Program-made: the position numbers and the translations under genes
Assembly: GCA_001972305.1 (NCBI GenBank)
Contig: BDDD01002124.1
Coordinates: forward strand, 24,786 to 88,785
Length of the DNA: 64,000 nucleotides
Reading direction: 5' to 3'
From: Cephalotus follicularis
Lineage: Eukaryota > Streptophyta > Magnoliopsida > Oxalidales > Cephalotaceae
Shown: positions 11,503 through 22,033 of the stretch, in pieces
Position numbering within the stretch: the first letter of the stretch is position 1
Layout: each line of letters begins with the position of its first letter
Notes under the pieces: model-generated
Seen by the model: only the letters and a program-made list of their open reading frames with translations
The model's database searches: none
Told to the model about the DNA's origin: nothing

Positions 11503-13632
11503 TACAGACAGAGGTTCCGGAGTCTACCTCAGTAGTTGGAGGTACACTGCATATTTATGGTTTTGCTGCTAGAGTATTGATGGACCCTGGAGCATCACAT
11601 TATTTCATTTCATCACTTTTTGCATCATGTTTTGATATGACACCTGACTGCATGCCATATACCTTGGATGTGAGCACACCCGTCGGAGTTTCCATGTATA
11701 CAGACACTGTATATAGGGGTTGTGGGATGTCAATGTCACGCATTCCCTTGTGCGCGGACTTGATAGTTTTACCTATCCGTGATTTTGATATCATTTTGGG
11801 GATGGATTGGCTGTCAGCACATCATGCTCACATGGACTGCTACAACAAGATGGTTGATTTTCGTCTGCCCGATGGTACTACCTTCCAGTTCGAGGGAGAC
11901 AAGGGATTTTCTACACCAATTATATCCTTCATCCGTGCAGTGAGGTATCTCGAGAAAGGATGTGAAGGATATCTTGCTTATGTGATCGATCAGAGGAAAG
12001 AGAAAGGTTTGAGCTTGGAGGAGATCCCTGTAGTGTGTGAATTTCCAGATGTATTTCCGGATGACTTGGGATCTTTACCACCGAGAAGAAATATGGAGTT
12101 TGTTATCGATCTTGTACCAGGTACAGCTCCTATTTCAAAAGCGCCATACAGGATGGCTCCTGCTGAATTGAGAGAGCTGAAATTGCAGTTACAAGATCTG
12201 ATCGATAAGGGTTTCATTCGACCCAGTGTTTCGCCGTGGGGTGCACCTGTTCTGTTTGTCAAGAAAAAAGATGGGTCGATGAGGCTCTGCATCGACTACA
12301 GAATGTTGAACAAAGCAACTATCAAGAACAAGTATCCTTTACCTCACATCGAAGATTTGTTCGGCCAGTTGCAAGGAGCGAGAGTGTTCTCGAAGCCTGA
12401 CCTGAGAACAGGATATCACCAGTTGAGGGTGAGGGAAGGAGATATTGAGAAAACAGCCTTCCGGACAAGATGCGGTCATTATGAATTCCTGGTGATGCCT
12501 TTTGGTGTTACCAGTGCACTGACTGCGTTCATGTCATTGATGAACGATGTGTTTCGACCGTACTTGGACCAGTTCGTCGTTGTGTTTATAGACGACGTAC
12601 TTGTATACTCGAAAAGCGTGGAGGAGCATACTTCCCACCTGAGGTTGGCTCTACAGATTCTCCGAGAGCACCAACTGTATGCCAAATTCAGCAAGTGTGA
12701 ATTTTGGCTTGACCATGTGATCTTTCTTGGTCACATAGTATCTGGAGAAGGTTTGGCGGTGGATCCGTCAAAGACAGAAGTGGTACGAGATTTGCCACAG
12801 CCGAGGAATGTGACGGAGGTACGCAGTTTTCTTGGCTTGGCGGGATATTACAGAAGGTTTATTCAGAATTTCTCAAGAATGGCTGAGCCTTTGACTAGAC
12901 TGACCCAGAAGAAGACACTATTTGTCTGGGATGATGATTGCGAAGCTAGTTTCCGTGAACTAAAGGACCGGTTGGTTTCCGCTCCTATCTTGGCATTACG
13001 TGAGGGTAATGAAGGTTTCACGGTCTACAGCGATGCATCGGGAAAGGGTTTGGGCTGTGTATTGATGCAACGAGGCAGAGTGATTGCATATGCCTCAAGG
13101 AAGCTGAAGCCGTATGAAGAAAACTACCCGACTCATGACCTTGAACTTGCAGCTATTATCTTCGCCCTTCAGAAGTGGAGACACTATCTTTACGGGGCGT
13201 AGTTTGAGATCTTTACTGATCATAAAAGCTTGAGGTATCTGTTTTGTCAAGATACACTGAATATGAGACAACGCAGATGGGTAGAATTCTTTAATGATTA
13301 TGACTGCAGTATCCAGTACCACCCTGGGAAAGCGAATGTTGTCGCTGATGCCTTGAGCCGCAAGGCTACGCTTGCTAGTACTATGGTGTCACAATGGAAG
13401 ATGCTGGAAGACTTCCAAGAATGGTATCCGTTTAATCAGTCACCGGGAATCATTCTAGCAGACATGCGTGTAGAACCAGTGTTACTACATTGCATCAACG
13501 AGGCACAACCACGTGATCCTGAATTGCAGCGGATTCGAGAGAATCTGGATTCGGAGTCTGATTTTAGAGTACATGAAGACAGTATTATGAGATATCGGGG
13601 ACGTGTATGTCTTCCGAATGAGCCTAGGGATG
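11503..13632 (+). pseudogene. Gypsy pol fragment (protease, RT, RNase H) without LTRs
   Basis: This is a plus-strand Gypsy sequence inside the minus-strand Copia B. Domain order is aspartic protease (DPGASH at about 11583, where DSG or DTG is expected; VILGMDWL near 11795), reverse transcriptase ([16 protein letters not shown] near 12260, FIDDVLVYS near 12590) and RNase H ([14 protein letters not shown] near 13025; DHKSLRYLF after a TAG stop at 13201-13203). It ends within the start of the integrase linker. It closely parallels 57240-59360 in element G; where G has CAG, this copy has the TAG stop. Both ends are abrupt, so it is a transferred piece and not an insertion of a whole element. Confidence 0.9.
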
Positions 13633-15111
13633 TCATTGGGTTCATCAGTGCCTTCAACGAGAAAACCATATCTCTCAGGCTCTGTGATAACCCTGCCTGA
13701 TCTCCTCAAATGAGGAGTGCCTTTCTGAGAATCCATCTCAGGTTGGGAACCCTCCCCAACTGTGTTTCTAGAGGTAAGAACCTCTAATTCCTCATCATCC
13801 TGTGGGCTTTCACCATGTGGTAATTCTCTCAATTCCACCATACTCCCACTGCTCCCTGCAAGCAGGTATTCTGGCTCTAGGAATTGAGCAGAACGCGAAA
13901 CAATCACCTTTTGATCGCTGGGATGGTAAAATTAATATCCCTTAGTTTCCTTAGGATACCCCACAAACCAGCAACGATTTGCTCTTGCCTCCAGCTTAGA
14001 AGGGTCCTGCCTCCTTACATAAGCCGGACAACCCCAAACCTTCAAATGGCTTAGGTTGGGTTTCCTCCCTTTATACACCTCATATGGTGTGGAGGGGACG
14101 GATTTTGAAGGAATCTGGTTTAGGATGTACACTGCTGAAAGCAGTGCATAACCCCATAAAGAGATCAGAAGATCTGTAAAAGACATCATGGACAGAACCA
14201 TATTCATCAAGGTCCTGTTCCTCCATTCGGATACACCATTATGCTGTGGTGTTCCCGGAGGGGTCCATTGAGAGAGAATTCTGTTATCTTTCAGATAACC
14301 CTGGAATTCAGCAGACAGGTATTCACCTCCTCTTTCAGAGCGAAGTGATTTAATGGGTTTACCTGTTTGCTTTTCTACTTCTAGTCTAAATTCCTTGAAT
14401 CTCTCAAAGGATTCAGATTTTTGTTTCATTAGAAACACATACCCAAACCATGATAAATCATCGGTGAAGGTAATGAAGTAGGGAAAACCTCCTCTCGCAT
14501 TGACCGACATAGGTCCACAGACGTCGGTGTGGACAAGCTCAAGTATGTCCACTGCCCTTTCTCCTTGTCCGAATAAGGGAGATTTGGTCATCTTACCAAT
14601 CAAACATGGTTCACACGTAGGAAATGACTCCACGTCCGGGATGTCCAACAGTCCATCCTTAACAAAACGTGTTAGTCTAGCCTCGCTAGGATGACCTAAT
14701 CTACAATGCCATAAGTAAGAAGAATTTATTTCATCATTCCCTCTTGGTCTTTTACTGCTATTTCCCGTTTGAATTGTTAATGCAAATTGTTGATTAATAT
14801 CTGGAACATATATTCCATTATTAATGTGGCCCGTACACATTTGAACATTGTTAGGTATAAGATTGCAAGTTAATGCAGAAAAAGTGAGCTCCCAGCCCTT
14901 CTTATACAAATATGACACATAAATTACATTTCTTACAATGTTAGCTATATAGTAGCATGGATCAAGTTCCAAAATACAACCATTTGCAAAAGATCACTCA
15001 AAAACACCAACAAAAGTAGTGTGGATCCTCGACCCATCACCAAGGCGTAAGTCCAACTGGTCTTCAGCTCTCAGCTGTCTAGCCCCTCTTAGTCCCTGCA
15101 AAGAGTTACAG
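13633..15111 (-). pseudogene. Element B GAG-pre-integrase and integrase, copy 2
   Basis: This is the second copy of the 1479-bp block at 10024-11502. The 346-residue frame (14972-13932) is identical in translation to the one at 11363-10323. On its right it joins the gag of element B directly, so this copy is in the ancestral position relative to gag. Copy 1 is in the ancestral position relative to RT. Confidence 0.92.
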
Positions 15112-15798
15112 ATATTAGTCCCACAACCTGAATCAACAACCAAAGTTGAACTAACATTGTAAGCTAGAAATTACTCAATCATAAAAGTACCTGACCCCGA
15201 GGCACCTCCAGATGTTGACTTGAGATAATCAGCACATTGAGATCTCCAATGTCCATGCTTCCTGCAGTGGAAGCATGCTTTCTCCTCAGAAAGCTGGCGA
15301 ATCCTAGCATGGATGGCATCCCCCACCACTGCCTGTGGTGCCTTCCCCTTCTTCCCTTTACGCTTCATGGGCGCCTTGCCCTTGCCCTTACCCTTGGACT
15401 TGGACTTTTTATGTCCACCCCACTTAGGGGCTGTCCAGGAGGAAGTGGATGGTATATACATCACGTCGGATTTGGACTTTCCATGGTCCATATCAGCTTT
15501 GGCAGTCTGAAGCATTTCCACTCACTCAGGTAGAGAGCATTCCACCTTGTTCTTGTGGAAATTCATGATGAACTGGGAGAAGGAGCGTGGGAGGGAGGAC
15601 AGCGTAAGATCAATATAATAACCACAGTCCATAATAAGATCTAATTGAGCCAGCTGCTCAATCAAATCTATCAACTTCAATCCATGAGCATGGACTGAAG
15701 ATCCCTCTGCCATTTTCAACCAGAAGAGATGTCGAGATAGGTTGAACCTATGAGTCCTCGACCTTGCACCATACAACTCCTTCAACCGAAGAAGTATA
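15112..15798 (-). pseudogene. Element B gag, C-terminal part, with zinc knuckle
   Basis: Minus strand. Right of 15522 is the retroviral-type gag domain (LKELYGARSRTHRFNL, SSLPRSFSQF). It is followed, after an in-frame stop near 15522, by a very basic Lys/Gly linker and a CX2CX4HX4C zinc knuckle (CFHCRKHGHWRSQC, near 15270-15230). The N-terminal part of gag is missing because element C begins at 15799. The gag is separated from its expected start region beyond 20671. Confidence 0.85.
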
Positions 15799-17448
15799 TG
15801 TAACGCCCGGTATTTCCCTGAATGTAATATTTCCATTTATGATGTAATCTTTGAACTTGATTTTATGGGAATGGTGAGTTTTTGAACTCAAAATATGCTT
15901 GCAAACCCTACTTATGACTTTGGAAATGGAATGTATGTCAAAAGCTTGAAACGACACTATTTTGGGACAAAGACATCGACGTCTTTGGAAAGACGTCGAC
16001 GCCTTTGGGGAGTGAGGTACACGTGAATGAACGTCGACATGGAGAGAAGGCATCGGCACCTTGTTACAAAATGGAAAAGACATCGACATCTAAGGAAAGA
16101 CGTCGACGCCTTTGTAGGAACGTCTGTCGAGCTTTTTCGCTGGCAGAGTAACATGCAAGGGGAATTGTTTAGAGGCTTTACCTAATGCCTTTTCGAGTGC
16201 GTTTCGACGTGTTGAGCATGTTGGTGTATTGACCAGGAGCACTAAAACCTACCCTCACATGGAACATGCAAGGAATTATGCCAGCCTAACATGCAACCTG
16301 CAAAAGGGAGATTAGAAAACAAAAAGAAATGCAGAAAACCTGGAAGTGGGAGAGAGCATGAGGGGGCCTGTTAAATGGCAGAAGAGGGAGGTTAGGTAGG
16401 AGCCATCTGCATAAGAATATCCCTCCCCACTTCTCTCTCTCGTTTTAATACACCAGAAGAAAGAAAGGAAAGAAAAACAGTGAGTGTATGAGCCACCATT
16501 GTTGAGTTTTCTTGGAGCTTGAGATTAGAGCTCGTGTGTAACAGCTGATGAAGGAATCTTGGAGCTGCTGGTAGCCAGAACTTGGGAACTTAAAGAGGTG
16601 GACTTTCCAGTTCCTAACTTGGAACATTAAGGTAGGGGAAAGTGATGGATTTATATGTGCATTTTGAGTTCTAAGTTTAATGTATAGCATGGTGAATTGC
16701 ATGTTAATGATTGAATTGAGATTCTGGACTTGTTGTAGTGTTACTGTGATACACTGAGTTGATCATGCATGTACGATTACATGAACACGTGAATCTGTTG
16801 TGTAAAGGATGGATTTGTTAAATGGCCTGGTGTGTCAAAATCGTGGAAAACATGTTCTGGGTTGTAAAGACATCGACGTCCGTGTGAAGACGTCGATGCC
16901 TTCGTGTGGATATGTGAAAGACATCGATGCTTTGATAAAAGACATCGACGCCTTTTCTGGGAAATTGTTGAACTGTGATATTCGTTTCAGATGGCCATTT
17001 AAGCCACTAGGGAATCACCTGTTTGATTTCAATTTGATGTTCTGGATATGTTGCTGTTAACCGGTAGCGTTCCTTACACGTTTTGAGAGTGATATTCGAT
17101 TACATAAGGGATTAATAGGTCGGATTTCACCCTCCCGAACCAAGACTCGCGTGTTGACACTTTCTGGTATGATAAAGACGTCGACGCCTTAGGGATAGAC
17201 ATCGACTCCTTTTCCCCTGATCAGTAGGATTTCACTCGAATGGGACCCGTTAGACCCTTAACGACCCTAGGAACGAACCTAGATGCATTCTGAGAATATG
17301 TTTGCATTGTTACTATGATTGCATTATGGTTGCTTTCTTGAAAGTGTTAAACCATCTTGAAAAGCTTGCATGATTATTATGATCATTTGGGTACGAAAAT
17401 GTATATTTGTCAACATATGAATTTATATTTTCGAAATGTTTGGGGAAG
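15799..17448 (+). repeat. Left LTR of element C, 3'-truncated
   Basis: It begins TGTAACGCCCGG and aligns with 17913-19561 with few differences. It stops at GGGGAAG, where integrase sequence begins. It contains three clusters of TCGA-centred palindromes (15970-16115, 16868-16955, 17175-17210). Frame 16809-17060 is a chance ORF repeated in the other LTR. Confidence 0.9.
15970..16115. repeat. Paired ACATCGACGTCTTT palindromes in C's left LTR
   Basis: TCGA or TCGG centres fall at 15976/15996, 16033/16053 and 16083/16103, each pair exactly 20 bp apart. The core resembles AAAGACRTCGACGYCTTT, which is self-complementary when R is G and Y is T. The same clusters recur at 18078-18225 in the right LTR with local decay. 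Confidence 0.8.
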
Positions 17449-17866
17449 ACGTGGGTGATCACGTGTTCCTGAAAGTATCACCATGGAAGGGCGTGCAACG
17501 GTTTGGAAGAAAGGGAAAATTAGCTCCTCGCTACATTGGTCCATTCGAGATTCTAAAGAGAGTTGGGGAGCTAGCCTATCAGCTTGCCTTACCTCCTGCA
17601 CTGTCAAACGTGCACGACGTCTTCAACATATCTATGCTGAGGAGGTATATCCCGGACCTGACACATTTCCTGGATTATGATACTGTTCCTGTACAAGATG
17701 ATCTATCTTGTGAGGAGTTACCCATGCGGATTCTCGATCAGAAGATGCAGACTTTGAGGAACCGGACCATTTCCATGGTCAAGGTTTAATGGCAGTTTCA
17801 CAAACCTGATGAGGCAACTTGGGAGCGTGAGGAGGACATCCGAGAACGCTACCCACACTTGTTCTA
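17449..17866 (+). pseudogene. Element C integrase C-terminus with chromodomain-like tail
   Basis: Plus strand. It begins inside the integrase C-terminal domain ([17 protein letters not shown]) and continues through GKLAPRYIGPFEILKRVG and [16 protein letters not shown] to the [14 protein letters not shown] tail typical of Tekay/Del-type pol ends. A TAA at 17788-17790 interrupts it where element G (about 60556) has CAG. Everything upstream of this domain is deleted. Confidence 0.88.
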
Positions 17867-17900
17867 GTACTGTGCAAATTTCGAGAACAAAATTTCTTGA

Positions 17901-17912
17901 AGGAGGGGTGGA
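17901..17912 (+). promoter_or_regulatory. Polypurine tract of element C
   Basis: AGGAGGGGTGGA directly precedes the LTR start TGTAACGCCCGG at 17913. Confidence 0.85.
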
Positions 17913-20671
17913 TGTAACGCCCGGTATTTTCCTGAATGTAATATTTCCATTTATGATGTAATCTTTGAACTTGATTTTATGGGAATGGTGAGTTTTTGAA
18001 CTCAAAAGATGCTTGCAAACCCTACTTATGACTTTGGAAATGGAATGTATGTCAAAAGCTTGAAACGGCACTATTTTGGGACAAAGACATCGACGACTTT
18101 GGAAAGACGTCGACGCCTTTGGGGAGTGAGGTACACGTGAATGAACGTCTATATGGAGAGAAGGCATCGACACCTTCTTACAAAATGAAAAAGACATCGA
18201 CGTCTAAGGAAAGACGTCGACGCCTTTGTAGGAACGTCTGTCGAGCTGTTTCGCTGGCAGAGTAACATGCAAGGGGAATTGTTTAGAGGCTTTACCTAAT
18301 GCCTTTTCGAGTGCGTTTCGACGTGTTGAGCATGTTGGTGTACTGACCAGGAGCACTAAAACCTACCCTCACATGGAACATGAAAGGAATTATGCCATCC
18401 TAACATGCAACCTGCAAAAGGGAGATTAGAAAACAAAAAGAAATGCAGAAAACCTAGAAGTGGGAGAGAGCATGAGGGGGCCTGTTAAATGGCAGAAGAG
18501 GGAGGTTAGGTAGGAGCCATATGCATAAGAATATCCCTCCCCACTTCTCTCTCTCGTTTTAATACACCAGAAGAAAGAAAGGAAAGAAAAACAGTGAGTG
18601 TATGAGCCACCATTGTTGAGTTTGCTTGGAGCTTGAGATTGGAGCTCGTGTGTAACAGCTGCTGAAGGAATCTTGGAGCTGCTGGTAGCCAGAACTTGGG
18701 AACTTAAAGAGGTGGACTTTCCAGTTCCTAACTTGGAACATTAAGGTAGGGGAAAGTGATGGATTTATATGTGCATTTTGAGTTCTAAGTTAATGTATAG
18801 CATGGTGAATTGCATGTTAATGATTGAATTGAGATTCTGGACTTGTTGTAGTGTTACTGTGATACACAGAGTTGATCATGCATGTACGATTACATGAACA
18901 CGTGAATCTGTTGTGTAAAGTATGGATTTGTTAAATGGCCTGGTGTGTCAAAATCGTGGAAAACATGTTCTGGGTTGTAAAGACATCGACGTCCGTGTGA
19001 AGACGTCGATGCCTTCGTGTGGATATGTGAAAGACATCGATGCTTTGATAAAAGACATCGACGCCTTTTCTGGGAAATTGTTGAACTGTGATATTCATTT
19101 CAGATGGCCATTTAAGCCACTAGGGAATCACCTGTTTGATTTCAATTTGATGTTCTGGATATGTTGCTGTTAACCAGTAACGTTCCTTACACGTTTTGAG
19201 AGTGATATTCGATTACATAAGGGATTAATAGGTCGGATTTCACCCTCCCGAACCAAGACTCGCGTGTTGACACTTTCTGGTATGATAAAGACGTCGACGC
19301 CTTAGGGATAGACATCGACGCCTTTTCCCCTGATCAGTAGGATTTCACTCGAATGGGACCCGTTAGACCCGTAACGACCCTAGGAACGAACCTAGATGCA
19401 TTCTGAGAATATGTTTGCATTGTTACTATGATTGCATTATGGTTGCTTTCTTGAAAGTGTTAAACCATCTTGAAAAGCTTGCATGATTATTATGATCATT
19501 TGGGTACGAAAATGTATATTTGTCAACATATGAATTTATATTTTCGAAATGTTTGGGGAAGTATTTCCGGTGACAGAGAAATGTTTTAAAGGTTTGATTA
19601 TGAAACCAAATGAAATTTACAAAAATGTATAATTTATGAATGTATATATTTTCGAAATGATTGGGGAAGTATTTCCAAAGACAGAGAAATGTATTGTTTT
19701 AAGTTTATGACTTATTACAACTTGTGAACGGAAAAGTATATTTTAAACAAATATATTTGATCAAGTAATTATATGTAATTGCTTGACTTGTACTGTGAAA
19801 TGCTTGTGCTTGTTGATTATTGGCCATCGTGCTAATAACTTGTTGATTATTGGCCATCGTGCTAATAACTTGTTGATTATTAGCCGCCATGCTAATAACT
19901 TGTTGATTACATAGCCACTGTGCTAGTAACTTGCTGTTGGTTTAGCCGCCGTGCTAAACAACTTATTGAGGACTTGCTCCAAAACGGTTCGAGATGGATT
20001 AAGAGTGCATGACGTTGGGGCCAGGAGGTGGCGACGGTCATGACGACTTGTTTGTCTGGTTCCTTTTGGGAACATATTTACTGCTTGTGTTGGTATAACT
20101 TTTGAGTTATACTTGTATTGTGAGCATGCATATATTTTTATATGTACATACAGAGGTATTTTTACTGCAAAAATTACATGTCATGGCTCATCATTATGCA
20201 TTCATTTATGATACTCCTTATCTTATGACTCCAACTGTATTTTATGGGCTTATTCACTTAGCCGAGTGAGGACAAAGGCTAACCCCTACTATAACAGATT
20301 GATGGAGTAGTCTTGATATGGAGCATGCACGGAGACTTAAAGAGGAGGCTTGGATATTCTCTTTTTATATTTGAGTTGTTGAACATTTATCATGATATGT
20401 ATTTGGGATTATTTGTAACATGGTTATCTCGTATTAATGTGTTATTTCACGCTCCGTTTGGGCGATCGACAGTTAAAATTGGGATATTGATAACTTGTTG
20501 GACATCAAGTAGTATGGGATGCGTGATGTGTTTTTATATTCGGCTCGTTTAAGTTATTGCTTCCGCTATCGAAGGATTCTAATTGTTGGTAATTTTGTAT
20601 GAGCTGGATTATCTTGTTGATTGCTTTACCACTTATATGTTGTCTATGTTGTGGAAAGACGGGGTGTGACA
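17913..20671 (+). repeat. Right LTR of element C, full length
   Basis: 2759 bp, from TGTAACGCCCGG to GGGGTGTGACA. It includes the part missing from the left LTR: a 30-bp tandem repeat (19809-19960), a TTAGCC/GGCTAA stem-loop (20258-20282) and the terminal region. TCGA-centred palindrome pairs lie at 18078-18225, 18980-19065 and 19290-19325. Confidence 0.9.
19809..19960. repeat. 30-bp tandem repeat, five copies, in C's right LTR
   Basis: Units starting CTTGTTGATTATTGGCCATC begin at 19809, 19839, 19869 and 19899, with a diverged fifth near 19930. The first two are identical and the others drift. Reading-frame translations here are repetitive artefacts. Confidence 0.88.
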
Positions 20672-22020
20672 GCCTAAAAAGTGGCCTGATTGGGGACTTT
20701 AACTATCTATGTGATCACGTGTGCCATAACGTGACCACTTGGTCGCCTAGGTGAAAACAAAATTTAATCTCAACTTTATTACACATTTCACCATGCATAC
20801 ATGGTCTTCACTTTGTCTTGTATCTTCCTTGATCTACTCTTCTTTCTCCGTTGTATCAAAAATTTAAATAAATTACGTCCTTAGTAACTTAGAAAAAACT
20901 AGAATACAAAAGGGGAGAAGAGAATTTATTATACTCAATAAATAATAGAGAAGAAAAAAAAAATGGCGCGCGCAGGCAGCCGAGTTACAGACCAAAAGAT
21001 AAACCAGGTAAATAAAGCAATTAAATTTCATTCACAAAAGAAACCTGAAGCTAGGTCTAGTCCCCAATCTACTAGCATGCATAAGAAATTCAGAAAATAT
21101 ACCTTTACATTTAATGAATAAACACGTATAAAAGAAAAGAATGTCTAGGGGCATTTTGGTAAATTGACCAAAATCAAAACCTGACTCCCACTAGATTAAT
21201 GAAAACCTAGTATACCCTTATATAGCTCCTTGCTAAAAATAATCCTTGGTCCATCCAAAAAATTATTAGTGAAAAACATTGCATTGTAAAAAATAATGAA
21301 TATTTTAATGCAATATTTTTGATGACACGTTACGTGGTATTGTGTCTAAAACTCTGTTTAAACCACCCCAGTATGTGCCTATCATATTAATAATATTTCC
21401 ATACATTCTCTGTGCAAAAACCGCACTGGAAAAACTTTCAAAAGCAATCCAAAAGCTTTCCGGAAACATATATTAATTAATGTATTTATTATATTGGGAA
21501 TTGTCAATAGGAGTGAAGAAACTTCAAAGTTTCACAGCAACCAATGCCGGACACTTTAGAGGAAATCCAAACACTCAAATTGTCACTAACCAACATAACA
21601 AAATACTTTGACCACTGCCAGAAAGATTGCACTAAAGGTAGTGCAAAAAATCTTTGCAGGAAGTCAGCACATTCCAAATGTTTAAAAAACAGATTTTTGT
21701 TCACGTTGAACCTCTCGTTCAATGACTAATTTAGGTTCGTATGAAATCCCGAGCATTACATAGGAATGCTTGAAAGCACCATAGAATCATAAACACCAAA
21801 TGTAGATTACTTTGGTTCATCATACAATCCATTTAACTAGTCTTACCACATAAGATCAACCAAATGGAAATTGAATCAACTAAAAGTTGAAAACCAGATT
21901 TTGCAACCCTAGCATCCCATTTCACTTTAGGGTTTGGGACTCAAAATTTCGGCCAAGAGACAAGGTCTCTCCAATATGCCAATATATATTCTAAATGGTA
22001 CAATTAAAGCCAATTAGGGT
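20672..22020 (-). other. 5' leader region of element B
   Basis: AT-rich sequence between element C and B's primer site. I expected the first part of gag here but find no frame with recognisable gag sequence. Only short ORFs occur (for example 21504-21722 on minus, and its plus-strand shadow), and they have no domain signature. Either gag's N-terminus was deleted when C was rearranged or it has decayed. Confidence 0.55.
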
Positions 22021-22031
22021 CTCTGATACCA
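22021..22031 (-). promoter_or_regulatory. Primer-binding site of element B
   Basis: The minus strand reads TGGTATCAGAG, complementary to the 3' end of initiator tRNA-Met, two bases from the LTR end at 22034. Confidence 0.9.
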
Positions 22032-22033
22032 CT

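Larger units (their letters stand above)
15799..20671 (+). mobile_element. Gypsy element C (Tekay/Del-like), large internal deletion, nested in B
   Basis: Plus strand. A truncated LTR (15799-17448) joins straight to the last part of integrase (17449-17866), then a polypurine tract and a complete LTR (17913-20671). The deletion removed about 1.1 kb of the left LTR, the primer site, gag, protease, RT, RNase H and most of integrase. Flanks GTATA (15794-15798) and GCCTA (20672-20676) do not form a good target duplication, and gag of B is not continuous across it. Further rearrangement is likely. Confidence 0.87.

Noticed and set aside
11503..13632. A normal Gypsy insertion into element B
   Set aside because: Both LTRs, gag and most of integrase are absent and the flanks are a 1479-bp duplication, not a 5-bp one.
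16809..17060. An 83-residue ORF repeated at 18922-19173
   Set aside because: It lies inside both LTRs of element C, has no domain and is preserved only because the LTRs are similar. It is not evidence of a gene.
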